A stretch of DNA of 64,000 nucleotides from Acetobacter fallax (lineage in GTDB: Bacteria; Pseudomonadota; Alphaproteobacteria; Acetobacterales; Acetobacteraceae). Positions 23,934-32,383 of this stretch are shown here, one piece after another (positions within the stretch are counted from its first letter, which is position 1; every line of letters starts with the position of its first letter). The translations under genes and the position numbers were made by a program. The stretch lies in contig NZ_WOSX01000001.1 in NCBI RefSeq assembly GCF_011516735.1, forward strand, positions 310,001-374,000. The letters are read 5' to 3'. Under the pieces are notes generated by a model that saw nothing but the letters and a program-made list of their open reading frames with translations, was not told where the DNA came from and searched no databases.

Positions 23934-25535
23934 ATGGCAGACGCTTCTCAGCAAACGGCGCCCACACGCCGCCAGTTGCTGACCCGGATTGGTCTTCTCG
24001 CGGGCAGTGCGGGACTTTATCAGGCGATGACGAGCCTTGGACACGCGATGGGGACCGATTTCAAGGGTCCGCCTGTCCTGTCGGGAGCGCGGCGCGGCAC
24101 ACGGGTTGTCGTTCTGGGCAGCGGACTGGCGGGGATGCTGGCGGCTTATGAGCTGCGCAAGGCTGGTTACGCCGTTCAGGTTCTTGAATATCAGAATCGC
24201 GCCGGTGGCCGGAACATCACGCTGCGTGGCGGTGACACAGTGACCGAAATGGGTGGTCACACGCAGAAAGTTGGTTTCTCACCGGGGAATTACATCAATC
24301 CGGGTCCGTGGCGGATTCCGTATCATCATCAGGGGCTGCTGCATTACTGCAACGCCTTTGGTGTGGCTCTTGAGCCGTTTATTGAGCTGAATCACAACTC
24401 GTATCTGCACTCCACGAACGCATTTGGCGGCAAGCCGGTGCGTTACCGCGAGTATGCGAATGATTTCTTCGGATACACCGGCGATCTGATTTCCAAGGCT
24501 ATTGATCAGCACAAGCTGGATGACGTGATTTCCGCGGATGAGCGGGCTCATGTGAAGGCGGCGATGCAGGGCTGGGCCGGACTGACTGATAGCGGCGCCT
24601 GGACGAAGGGGAACCGGAGTTCGCTGCGTCGTGGTTTCGAGAAGGCGCAGGGAGGCGGCGTTGATGGAGCGCCGATTCCGTCCGATCCGTTCTCACGTGA
24701 AGAAATCATGAGTTCGGGCCTGTGGCAGTTTATTGCTTTCCACGAGCGGCTGGACATGCAGACGACGATGTTCCAGCCGGTCGGTGGCATGGACAATATC
24801 GGCAAGGGGTTTATCCGCCAGGTTCATGATCTGATCACGCTGAACTGCAAGGTCACGGCGATTCATCAGGATGACCATGGGGTGAAAGTCACTTATAACG
24901 ACATGGCGAATGGTGATGCGGTGAAGACCGTCGACGCTGATTACTGCGTGTGCACTATTCCCCTGCCCGTTCTGTCCCAGCTTGATATCCAGGTCAGCGG
25001 ACCGCTGAAGGCAGCGATTGCGGCTGTGCCTTACGGCTCCTCGGTGAAGCTGGGTCTGGAGTTCAGACGGCGGTTCTGGGAGCAGGATGAGCAGATTTAT
25101 GGCGGGATCAGCTTTACGAATCAGCAGATCAGCCAGATTTCCTATCCGAGTGCCGGAATTTTCTCGAAAGGCCCGGGCGTTCTGCTTGGGGGCTACATGT
25201 TCGGGCCGGCGGCGCTTGATTTTGCGGGGATGACGCCGCAGCAGCGTGTGGAAGAGGGTCTTCGGCAGGGCAGCCTGATTCATTCGCAATATCGGAAAGA
25301 GTTTTCCAACGGCGTCGGGTTTGCCTGGAGCCGCATGCCGTGGACGCTCGGCTGTTGCGGGGCATGGACTGAGCAGGCTCGCAAGGAGCACTACAAGACC
25401 CTCACCTCCATGGATAACCGGATCGTTCTTGCGGGCGAGCACGCCTCTTATGTCGGCTGCTGGCAGGAGGGGGCCATTCTGTCGTCTCTGGCGGCCATTA
25501 CCACGCTGCACAAGCGTGCTGTGGGAGGTGCGTGA
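23934..25535 (+). CDS. Exported flavin amine oxidase family protein
   Basis: A 533-residue FAD enzyme. It begins with a Tat signal, PTRRQLLTRIGLLAGSAGL. The dinucleotide fold follows at about 58-90 (VVVLGSGLAGMLAAYELR, then LEYQNRAGGRN), and the C-terminal FAD-binding segment is LAGEHASYVGCWQEGAI. This is the monoamine/L-amino-acid oxidase family. Its position before a c-type cytochrome suggests it passes electrons to the respiratory chain in the periplasm instead of making hydrogen peroxide. The stop overlaps the cytochrome start. Substrate unknown: an amino acid or a primary amine are the main options. Confidence 0.88.
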   Translation: MADASQQTAPTRRQLLTRIGLLAGSAGLYQAMTSLGHAMGTDFKGPPVLSGARRGTRVVVLGSGLAGMLAAYELRKAGYAVQVLEYQNRAGGRNITLRGGDTVTEMGGHTQKVGFSPGNYINPGPWRIPYHHQGLLHYCNAFGVALEPFIELNHNSYLHSTNAFGGKPVRYREYANDFFGYTGDLISKAIDQHKLDDVISADERAHVKAAMQGWAGLTDSGAWTKGNRSSLRRGFEKAQGGGVDGAPIPSDPFSREEIMSSGLWQFIAFHERLDMQTTMFQPVGGMDNIGKGFIRQVHDLITLNCKVTAIHQDDHGVKVTYNDMANGDAVKTVDADYCVCTIPLPVLSQLDIQVSGPLKAAIAAVPYGSSVKLGLEFRRRFWEQDEQIYGGISFTNQQISQISYPSAGIFSKGPGVLLGGYMFGPAALDFAGMTPQQRVEEGLRQGSLIHSQYRKEFSNGVGFAWSRMPWTLGCCGAWTEQARKEHYKTLTSMDNRIVLAGEHASYVGCWQEGAILSSLAAITTLHKRAVGGA

Positions 25536-25969
25536 TGCGCTTCGGTTCTTATTTTCTGGTCGCTGCGATGCTGGGCGGCGCGCTGTCGGCTCTGGTTGCG
25601 CCGGGTGTGGCCCGGGCTGATTCGGCGACGTCCGTTGCCGGCCCTTTACAGCCTCTGACGACGGGGGCCGCGGTTTATCAGCATGTCTGTCAGGGCTGTC
25701 ATATGGCTGATGGCAAGGGTGCTTCGGGGGCCAGTGCGGGTTTTCCGGCGTTTGCCGGAAATGCTAAGTTGCAGGTTGCGGATTATCCGATTTATACGAT
25801 TCTGACTGGCCACGGCGGCATGCCTCCGTTTGCGGGGCTTCTGACAGACAAACAGGTGGCTGATGTGGTTAATTTTATCCGCACCCATTTCGGCAATCAC
25901 TTCACCGATCCGGCCACGCCGGAAGAGGTTGCTCCGATGCGCCCCACTCTCACGAAGGAAGAAGAGTAA
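25535..25969 (+). CDS. Periplasmic c-type cytochrome
   Basis: A 144-residue monohaem cytochrome c. A signal peptide ends near VARADS; the haem site is CQGCH in YQHVCQGCHMADGKG, and the likely Met ligand is in GHGGMPPF. The tail DPATPEEVAPMRPTLTKEEE is acidic and polar. ATG 25535 shares its A with the TGA of the flavoenzyme gene (TGATG), and GGAGG lies upstream, so the two are coupled. It is the probable electron acceptor of the flavoenzyme. An in-frame GTG one codon earlier is possible. Confidence 0.92.
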   Translation: MRFGSYFLVAAMLGGALSALVAPGVARADSATSVAGPLQPLTTGAAVYQHVCQGCHMADGKGASGASAGFPAFAGNAKLQVADYPIYTILTGHGGMPPFAGLLTDKQVADVVNFIRTHFGNHFTDPATPEEVAPMRPTLTKEEE

Positions 25970-25972
25970 TCC

Positions 25973-26497
25973 ATGAGCTTTTTCTCACGTAACGCATTCC
26001 TCGCGCTTGCCTGCGCCGGTGCTGCCGGTTTCTGTGGACTCAGCGGTGCATCAGCGGCGGATTCAGTCCTGCGTCACGTGGACCCGGCCAGCCATTTTCC
26101 GATCGCGCAGGCGATTGAGGTTCCGCCGGGTGCGACCACGGTTTATCTGAGTGGCATGGGTGCTCCGGTGATCGACAAAACGGCGGATGTGCATTCACTC
26201 GCGGCTTATGGCGACACTGAGACGCAGACGCGCGGGGCTCTTGAGAAGATTCAGGACCAGCTTTCAAAGCTGAATCTGACGATGAGCAGCGTGGTGCAGA
26301 TGCACATGTATATGGTTGCTGATCCGAAGCTTGGAAAAGCTGATCTTCCCGGCATGATGAAGGCGTATACGCAATTTTTTGGCACGAAGGCGCAGCCGAA
26401 CCTCCCGGTTCGTTCTGCGTTTGAAATTGCACGTCTTGGCAACCCTGGCTGGCTGATTGAGATTGAAGTGACTGCCGTGCGGACGACTCATCCGTAA
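25973..26497 (+). CDS. RidA-family protein with signal peptide
   Basis: A 174-residue member of the RidA/YjgF family, three bases after the cytochrome stop. RidA enzymes hydrolyse reactive enamines/imines to ketones and ammonia. The key arginine is kept (LPVRSAFEIARL) and so is the glutamate near the end (IEIEVTA). Unlike typical cytosolic RidA it has an extra head with a clear signal sequence (AFLALACAGAAGFCGLSGASA), so it should act in the periplasm on the imine released by the flavoenzyme. Alternatively it belongs to a non-catalytic binding subgroup. Confidence 0.87.
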   Translation: MSFFSRNAFLALACAGAAGFCGLSGASAADSVLRHVDPASHFPIAQAIEVPPGATTVYLSGMGAPVIDKTADVHSLAAYGDTETQTRGALEKIQDQLSKLNLTMSSVVQMHMYMVADPKLGKADLPGMMKAYTQFFGTKAQPNLPVRSAFEIARLGNPGWLIEIEVTAVRTTHP

Positions 26498-26587
26498 CAG
26501 AAAACGGGGATTACGAAGAGAGTTCATGTGTTTGATCTGGCTCACTTCGACACTCCGGAACGGATGGTATAGACGCTATGCGTCCAT

Positions 26588-26621
26588 GTCTCCGCCGCCT
26601 TTCAGGCATATGGGCGGAGAC
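26588..26621. promoter_or_regulatory. Inverted repeat before the Rieske gene
   Basis: GTCTCCGCC at 26588-26596 is matched exactly by GGCGGAGAC at 26613-26621, with a 16-base loop. It ends a few bases before the GGAGG ribosome-binding site of the Rieske gene. It could be an operator, an attenuating hairpin or the terminator stem of the amine-oxidase operon (no T-run). Confidence 0.4.
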
Positions 26622-26635
26622 AACATGGAGGAAGC

Positions 26636-27970
26636 ATGAGCAGGGACACGATGGACCAGTCACTTCAGAGCGAACTTTCGGCTCAGGCAGCCGGTATGTC
26701 ACACGAGGCGGCGGATTGTCCCGCCTCGCCCGGCGAGCAGCCATCGGGAATGAAACCAGGCACTGACCTGCGGCGCGTTCATTGTGATCCCAATTTCTGG
26801 TACCCCGTTGCGTGGTCCCGTGAGCTTAAATCCGGCAAAACCATCGGTGTGCGCTACGCGGAGCATCCCATTGCTCTTGTCCGCCCCGAAGAGGGACCGG
26901 TTTTCGCCCTTGAAGACCGGTGTGCCCATCGCCAGGTGCCTCTGAGCAAGGGGCGCGTCTGCGGTCAGTCGGTTCAGTGCTGTTATCACGGCTGGGCTTA
27001 CGGGCGTTCGGGCCGGTGCATCGATGTTCCCTATCTTGGCAAAGGCAAGTTGCCGAACGGTGTGCGGACTTACCCGGTTCTGGAGCAGGACGGGCTGATT
27101 TTCGTGTTTCCGGGAGACCCGGAGAAAGCCGCGACGACGCATTTGCCGGCGGTTCTCGCGCGGGTCGAAGATCCTGGGTATAAAACCCGACGATTTGGGA
27201 AAGTCGTGGGCTGTCACTACAGTTTCATGCATGAGAATCTGATGGATATGAATCATCAGTTCATGCACATGAAACAGATGGGGCAGATGCGTCCGCGCTT
27301 TCTGGGTCAGAAGCGTGAGGCCGGAATGGTTGAGGCGCGTTATTCTTTCGCGCGGACCAGTGGCAAGCAGCCTCTTGGAGAGGCACTTATTTTCGGTGAA
27401 CGGCGTGATGCATCGGCGAAGTTTGCCGATCGCGATGTCATGACGATCCGGACGGTTTATCCTTATCAGACGCTGCATATTCAGACTGGTGACGCTGATC
27501 CGGTGATGGATCTCTGGATTGCCTATACGCCGCAGGACGGGGAGCAGCTCACGAACCGGACATTTGGTCTGCTCTCGGTCAAGCGGCCCGGGATTCCTGG
27601 TCTGCTTGATCTGGCCTGGCCGTTCCTTGTCGCCTTTACCGAGCGGATTTTCGCCGAGGATCGGGAGATTGTCGAGCTTGAGCAGCAGGCGTGGCGTGAT
27701 CTGGGCGGGGACCATAATCTTGAGGTTTTCCCGGTCATCAATCTGCTGCGGAGTCTGCTGGCTGAATGTGGCGTGCAGCCAGAGCCGGAAAAACCCGCCG
27801 GGGAGCCGGCAGTGGCCGCTTCGGCGCCTTTGGAGACACCGAAGCCGGTGACGGCCAGTGCAGCCGCGACTGCGGGGGGTGCTTCGCCAGGCGGCGACGT
27901 GGTGCGGAAAACGGGTCGCACGAGACGCAGAAAGAGTAAGGCCGACGCCACATCTGATCAGAAAGTCTGA
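26636..27970 (+). CDS. Rieske [2Fe-2S] oxygenase, alpha-subunit-like
   Basis: A 444-residue protein from ATG 26636, preceded by GGAGG. The Rieske cluster site is CAHRQVPLSKGRVCGQSVQC, then CYHGW (about residues 101-124), so CxH and CxxH. The catalytic domain has ENLMDMNHQFMHM near residue 200, giving D-x2-H-x3-H, one residue shorter than the usual H-x4-H pair. The last 60 residues are a Pro/Ala-rich linker and a basic tail (RKTGRTRRRKSKAD) outside the fold. Members hydroxylate or demethylate diverse small molecules; the substrate is unknown. It follows the RidA gene by 138 bases and may or may not be cotranscribed. Confidence 0.85.
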   Translation: MSRDTMDQSLQSELSAQAAGMSHEAADCPASPGEQPSGMKPGTDLRRVHCDPNFWYPVAWSRELKSGKTIGVRYAEHPIALVRPEEGPVFALEDRCAHRQVPLSKGRVCGQSVQCCYHGWAYGRSGRCIDVPYLGKGKLPNGVRTYPVLEQDGLIFVFPGDPEKAATTHLPAVLARVEDPGYKTRRFGKVVGCHYSFMHENLMDMNHQFMHMKQMGQMRPRFLGQKREAGMVEARYSFARTSGKQPLGEALIFGERRDASAKFADRDVMTIRTVYPYQTLHIQTGDADPVMDLWIAYTPQDGEQLTNRTFGLLSVKRPGIPGLLDLAWPFLVAFTERIFAEDREIVELEQQAWRDLGGDHNLEVFPVINLLRSLLAECGVQPEPEKPAGEPAVAASAPLETPKPVTASAAATAGGASPGGDVVRKTGRTRRRKSKADATSDQKV

Positions 27971-27977
27971 TTACGCC

Positions 27978-28994
27978 TTGTCCGGCGGGAGTTACAAAAA
28001 CACTGGCACGCCGGTTCTGACAGCCGGAGCTTACACGCTGCGTGGCCTTCTTCCCGAGGACGCGAATGCGATTCATCGGCAGGTGAATGACTGGAATGTC
28101 ATTCGCATGCTGAGCCGGCTGCCTTTTCCTTATCCGCATGAACTGGCTGTGGACTGGATTGCGGGCACGGCGCGTCAGGCTGACGAAGGAACGGCCTGGC
28201 ATTTTGCGATTATCGACCCGGCAGGCAGTCTGGTTGGCTGCGTGGGGCTGACGCTTCATCAGGGTGGGCGGCGGGCATCGCTCGGTTACTGGATTGGACG
28301 GAATCACTGGGGGCGCGGCATCGCGTCTCTGGCGGCGGATCGTGTCTGCCGCTGGGCGCTCGCCAATCTGCCTCTTGACGGTCTGGAAGCGAAAACCGCG
28401 CAGGACAATATTGCGTCGGCTGCGGTGCTGCGTCGGGTGGGGTTTCGGCAGACCGGCACTGCGACAATGCCGTTTATGGCCCGTGGCGGGGACATTCCGG
28501 TCCTTACGTTTGAAGCTGTCCGGTCAGATTTTGACGCGGTTCATGAGGCTGTCGCTGAGACTGATGCGCCGGCGTCCCCTTCCGGGGTGACCGGGAGGCG
28601 AGTGCTGCTCGTTGTGGCTGCGGCGCTGATCGATTCTGACGGTCGCGTTTTGCTGGCGCGGCGGCCTGAGGGGAAGTCACTTGCCGGTTTATGGGAGTTT
28701 CCCGGCGGGAAGATTGACGCAGGCGAGACGCCTGAAACTGCTCTCATTCGGGAACTTAATGAGGAACTGGGCATTGATGTGACCAGAGCGTGTCTCGCTC
28801 CTTTCACATTTGTTTCTCATGCTTACGAGAAATTTGATTTACTGATGCCGCTCTGGCTTTGCCGTCGCTGGCATGGCACTCCGCAGGGACGTGAGGGCCA
28901 GGCTCTGGCGTGGGTCAGGGCGGATGATCTGGAAAAATATCCGATGCCTCCGGCTGATCTGCCGCTCATTCCCTTTCTTCGCGATCTGCTGTGA
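27978..28994 (+). CDS. GNAT acetyltransferase - Nudix (MutT-like) fusion
   Basis: About 338 residues with two domains. Residues 1-190 are a GNAT N-acetyltransferase of the RimJ/RimL type (TLRGLLPEDANAIH, SLGYWIGRNHWGRGIAS). Residues 205-338 are a MutT-like Nudix hydrolase with a complete box, GGKIDAGETPETALIRELNEELGI, seen in parts as GKIDAGETPETAL and RELNEELGI. MutT clears 8-oxo-dGTP. No ATG or convincing ribosome-binding site exists before the GNAT domain; I use TTG 27978, just after the Rieske stop. A GTG inside the Rieske gene (27858) is less likely. The acetyltransferase target is unknown. Confidence 0.85.
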   Translation: MSGGSYKNTGTPVLTAGAYTLRGLLPEDANAIHRQVNDWNVIRMLSRLPFPYPHELAVDWIAGTARQADEGTAWHFAIIDPAGSLVGCVGLTLHQGGRRASLGYWIGRNHWGRGIASLAADRVCRWALANLPLDGLEAKTAQDNIASAAVLRRVGFRQTGTATMPFMARGGDIPVLTFEAVRSDFDAVHEAVAETDAPASPSGVTGRRVLLVVAAALIDSDGRVLLARRPEGKSLAGLWEFPGGKIDAGETPETALIRELNEELGIDVTRACLAPFTFVSHAYEKFDLLMPLWLCRRWHGTPQGREGQALAWVRADDLEKYPMPPADLPLIPFLRDLL

Positions 28995-29099
28995 TCCGCA
29001 CACCGGACGAGGGGCATGTCTGGAAAAATGACGGCCGCATCGCCAGAATGACGACCGCGCGATTCTTCCTGATCTGCCTGACTGACCGGAGCGACTGAT

Positions 29100-29855
29100 A
29101 TGAACCCGACATCCGCCCTCATTGTGATTGGCAATGAAATTCTCTCAGGCCGGACGCAGGATGCCAACATCCGGTATCTTGCGGTTCATCTGGGTGAGAT
29201 CGGGGCTCCGTTGCGGGAGGTCCGGGTGATTCCGGACATCGCGGACACGATTGTTGCAACCGTGACGGAGATGAAGGCGCGGTATGATCAGGTGTTCACG
29301 ACGGGTGGCATCGGACCGACTCATGACGACATCACCAGCGCCTGCATTGCCGAGGCTTTTGGCGTTCCGCTGGAGTTGCATGAGGAAACGGCTGCGCTGA
29401 TGGAAAAGCATTACGGCAGGGATGAATTCACATCTGCCCGTCAGCGGATGGCGATGTTGCCGCGTGGCGCCACGCCGATCACGAACTCACGCTCGGTTGC
29501 ACCCGGATTCACGATGGGCAATGTGCATGTGATGGCGGGAGTGCCGTCGATCATGCAGGCGATGTTCGAGTCCGTGGCGCCGCATCTGAAGCACGGTGAG
29601 CCCATCGACTCGCGTACGTGGCATGCGTTGAATCTTTATGAGAGCGTGGTCGCGGCGCCGCTTGAGGTTGTGCAGAAGCATTATCCGCATCTGGATGTCG
29701 GGTCTTACCCGTTCCAGCGCGATGACGGGCGGCGCGGGATTGCACTGGTGGTCAAGGGGACCAGCCAGAAGGATCTGGACGCGGCGGCGGGTGAAGTTCG
29801 CGATCTGATTGCGGCGGCGGGGCGGGAACCGCTGGAAGGTGAGCCTTCCATCTGA
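29100..29855 (+). CDS. CinA N-terminal-like molybdopterin-binding domain protein
   Basis: A 251-residue protein made of the MoaB/MogA-like domain of the competence/damage-inducible CinA family (COG1058): ALIVIGNEILSGRTQDAN, FTTGGIGPTHDD, and VMAGVPSIMQAM. The C-terminal nicotinamide-nucleotide amidase domain of full CinA is absent, as in many Alphaproteobacteria. GGAG lies eight bases before the ATG. Family members act on nucleotide pyrophosphates such as ADP-ribose; the role here is unproven. Confidence 0.85.
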   Translation: MNPTSALIVIGNEILSGRTQDANIRYLAVHLGEIGAPLREVRVIPDIADTIVATVTEMKARYDQVFTTGGIGPTHDDITSACIAEAFGVPLELHEETAALMEKHYGRDEFTSARQRMAMLPRGATPITNSRSVAPGFTMGNVHVMAGVPSIMQAMFESVAPHLKHGEPIDSRTWHALNLYESVVAAPLEVVQKHYPHLDVGSYPFQRDDGRRGIALVVKGTSQKDLDAAAGEVRDLIAAAGREPLEGEPSI

Positions 29856-29877
29856 CTGGCTGGCCCTGTTTCGGGAC

Positions 29878-29945
29878 GCTCAGGACTTTCCACCAAAGGT
29901 CTGAGACCTTTGGTGGTTATCACGGGTAAAGCCTGGAGAAGGAAG
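29878..29945. repeat. Family A palindrome repeat, locus 3 (partial)
   Basis: A short remnant with CCAAAGGTCTGAGACCTTTGG, here given as the stem CCAAAGGTCT/AGACCTTTGG, and a damaged GGGTAAAGCCTGG module. It lies between the convergent cinA-like and accA genes and may end both transcripts. Confidence 0.6.
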
Positions 29946-29993
29946 GCGCCAGGACTTAACGCAGATGATGACCTGAGGCTGCGGCGTCTGCCC

Positions 29994-30965
29994 TCAGGAG
30001 AGGGCGCTGCGGCCCATGGCGAGGAATTTTTCCCGGCGCTGGGCGACCAGCGAAGCCTCTCCGACCGTTAGCAGCGGCATCAGTTCTTCCGCGATGGCCT
30101 GACCGAGTTGTTCGATCATGGTTTTCGGATCGCGCTGCGCTCCGCCAACTGGCTCGCTGACAATACGGTCGATCAGTCCGAATTTGCGAAGATCCTGTGC
30201 TGTCAGGCGCAGAGCATCGGCGGCGGTGGATGCCTGCTTGGGATCGCGCCACAGAATCGAGGCACAGGCTTCCGGTGAGATCACCGAGTAGATGGCGTTT
30301 TCAAGCATCAGCACGCGATCTGCTGAGGCCAGGGCCACGGCGCCCCCGGAGCCGCCTTCACCGATGATGGTCGCAATGAGCGGAACCGGAACGGAAAGGC
30401 AGGTTTCGATGGAGCGGGCGATGGCTTCGGCCTGCCCTCTGGCTTCCGCGTCGATTCCCGGCCAGGCGCCGGAGGTATCGACGAAGGTGAGGATCGGCAG
30501 ACGGAACCGGCCGGCGAGCTTCATCAGCCGGATGGCTTTCCGGTAGCCTTCCGGGCGGGCCATGCCGAAATTATGGGCGAGGCGCGTTTCCAGCTCGGAA
30601 CCGCGCTCCGTTCCGATCACGACCACGGACTGGCCGTTGAAGCGACCGAGGCCACCAACGATAGCCTTATCGTCACTGAACTGGCGGTCTCCCGCCAGAG
30701 GCGTGAACTCGGTGATCAGGCCGTTGATGTAATCAAGCGCGTGCGGGCGCTGCGCGTGGCGGGCGACCTGCACTTTCTGCCATGGGGTAAGTTTGGCGTA
30801 GAGCGCGCGAAGCTGCTTTTCCACCTTATCCGTCAGCTTTCCGATGTCATCGGAGATGCTGACATTACCGGCCTCGCCCTCACGGGCAGCCGCCATATTT
30901 CGCAGATCGTCGATCCTGGTCTCAAGTTCGGCGATCGGCTTCTCGAAATCCAGAAACTGACGCAT
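29994..30965 (-). CDS. accA: Acetyl-CoA carboxylase carboxyltransferase subunit alpha
   Basis: A 323-residue protein that transfers the carboxyl group from biotin to acetyl-CoA, making malonyl-CoA for fatty acid synthesis, together with AccD. The start MRQFLDFEKPIAELE is the family's normal N-terminus. Later hallmarks are IGTERG, NFGMARPEGYRKA, DTSGAWPG, GEGGSGGAVALA and SVISPEACASILWRD. Full length. It is 54 bases downstream of xerD on the same strand. Confidence 0.96.
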   Translation of the reverse strand: MRQFLDFEKPIAELETRIDDLRNMAAAREGEAGNVSISDDIGKLTDKVEKQLRALYAKLTPWQKVQVARHAQRPHALDYINGLITEFTPLAGDRQFSDDKAIVGGLGRFNGQSVVVIGTERGSELETRLAHNFGMARPEGYRKAIRLMKLAGRFRLPILTFVDTSGAWPGIDAEARGQAEAIARSIETCLSVPVPLIATIIGEGGSGGAVALASADRVLMLENAIYSVISPEACASILWRDPKQASTAADALRLTAQDLRKFGLIDRIVSEPVGGAQRDPKTMIEQLGQAIAEELMPLLTVGEASLVAQRREKFLAMGRSALS

Positions 30966-31019
30966 GGCCGATGCCGATAGCACAGTCACGGCCAAAGCCA
31001 AGCGTCCGGGCTCTTCAGA

Positions 31020-31943
31020 TTACAGATTCTTTTCATCTGTGGCGGATGAGGGAATCGTGTCGCCGTTATCCTGCGGCTGTCCCAGCGGGTGGTGGGCCTG
31101 CACGATTTCCTTCAGCCTGTCGGCCTGAACATGGGTGTAAATCTGCGTTGTTGAGATGTCGGCGTGGCCGAGAAGCGTTTGCAGGGTGCGCAGATCGGCC
31201 CCGTGGGCGAGCATGTGGGTCGCGAAGGAATGGCGCAGGACATGGGGCGAGAGTCGGTCGGCGGAGATCCCTGCCCTGCGCCCGAGTTCTGCCAGGATTT
31301 TATCGAAACCCTGGCGGGTCAGTGGCTTTGAGGGGGAGCGGCCGGGAAAGAGCCAGGGGCCGGGATGGGCGGAGTCTTCGCGAAGAAGAGCCTGGACCGC
31401 GATGCGGGCTGGTTCGGACAGGGGCACGAGGCGTTCGCGGCCACCTTTTCCCCGGATCAGAAGCATACGGGTGTTTTCACGAAAGGACTCACGGCGGAGC
31501 GCGAGCATCTCCGAGACGCGGAGGCCGGTCGCGTAGAGCAGTTCGAGCGCGGCCCGCCCGAGAATCAGGCGTCGGCGCGGGACCGGCGCGGAGTCCGGCT
31601 CGGGTGTTCCGGCTTCGATCAGCGCGACGACTTCTGCCTCGGTCAGAAATTTTGGCAGTGAGCGTTGTGGCGACGGGGCATCGAGTTGTGCCGCAGGATT
31701 ATCGGGGCGGCGGTCGTCGCGCAGAAGAAAGAGGTAATACTGACGGATGCAGGAGATTCGCCGGGCGATGGTGCGGCGGGCAGAGCCGGACGCACTCATC
31801 TCGCTGACCCAGGCGCGCAGGCCTTCGGGGCTGGCGGTATCGAGGTCTTCTCCCTGCCGGAGCAGGCTGGCGGCACAATCCGCGAGGTCTGTCGCGTAGG
31901 CTTCCAGGGTTGCCGGTGCAGCCGCGCGTTCGGCTGCGAGCAT
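31020..31943 (-). CDS. xerD: Tyrosine recombinase XerD
   Basis: A 307-residue site-specific recombinase acting with XerC at dif to resolve chromosome dimers. Catalytic residues are visible: Arg in YATGLRVSEMLALR, Lys in GKGGRER, HxxR in LSPHVLRHSFATHM, His in LLGHADISTTQIYTH, and Tyr in the same stretch. The N-terminal core-binding domain seems to begin a few codons before ATG 31943 (reading QTSIEPFLE), with only a CTG available as an earlier start. It overlaps no gene but the small upstream gene ends 67 bases before. Confidence 0.9.
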   Translation of the reverse strand: MLAAERAAAPATLEAYATDLADCAASLLRQGEDLDTASPEGLRAWVSEMSASGSARRTIARRISCIRQYYLFLLRDDRRPDNPAAQLDAPSPQRSLPKFLTEAEVVALIEAGTPEPDSAPVPRRRLILGRAALELLYATGLRVSEMLALRRESFRENTRMLLIRGKGGRERLVPLSEPARIAVQALLREDSAHPGPWLFPGRSPSKPLTRQGFDKILAELGRRAGISADRLSPHVLRHSFATHMLAHGADLRTLQTLLGHADISTTQIYTHVQADRLKEIVQAHHPLGQPQDNGDTIPSSATDEKNL

Positions 31944-32010
31944 TTCCAGAAAGGGTTCGATAGAGGTCTGGCTCAGGAACCGGGCTCCCTGCGATGGCTG
32001 GCGCTCTGGC

Positions 32011-32289
32011 TCAGTGTGCGGGAGCTGGCTGCGGCGGAGCCGGAACAGCGGCGGAGGGAGCGGTCACCGGGGTCTGGACGACCGGAGGCGCTGAGGGCGC
32101 CGGGGCTGTCGGGAGCGGTGGCATGACGGGCAGTGATGGTGCCGGCGCGGCGGAGGCGAACAGGCTCTGCGGCAGATCCTTATGCACCATCTGCTGAGCG
32201 GGCGGGGTGGAGCTGGCGCCGAGCATGGCGACGCCTCCCAGAAGAATGACCGCAGCGACTGCTGCGGCGATGATGACGATTCGGCGCAT
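32011..32289 (-). CDS. Small membrane-anchored Pro/Ala-rich protein
   Basis: A 92-residue protein from ATG 32289, chosen because GAGG lies eight bases upstream and the sequence then starts with a textbook anchor: MRRIVIIAAAVAAVILLGGVA. The remaining 65 residues are a Pro/Ala/Val-rich, low-complexity periplasmic tail without any known fold. It is upstream of xerD on the same strand and divergent from aroKB. Function unknown. Confidence 0.6.
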   Translation of the reverse strand: MRRIVIIAAAVAAVILLGGVAMLGASSTPPAQQMVHKDLPQSLFASAAPAPSLPVMPPLPTAPAPSAPPVVQTPVTAPSAAVPAPPQPAPAH

Positions 32290-32383
32290 TGAAGCCTCGA
32301 TTCCCATGGGGCGGCGGTGCATACTGCAGTCCCGCGGCCTCGCCTTGACGTGTGTTCGCTCGCTCTATGTTACGATGTGATCC

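Noticed and set aside
23916-23934. Leaderless transcript for the amine oxidase operon from TATAAT at 23916
   Set aside because: The -10 match is perfect, but no -35 fits and a purine-rich AGGGA lies in the leader; the evidence is too thin to claim.
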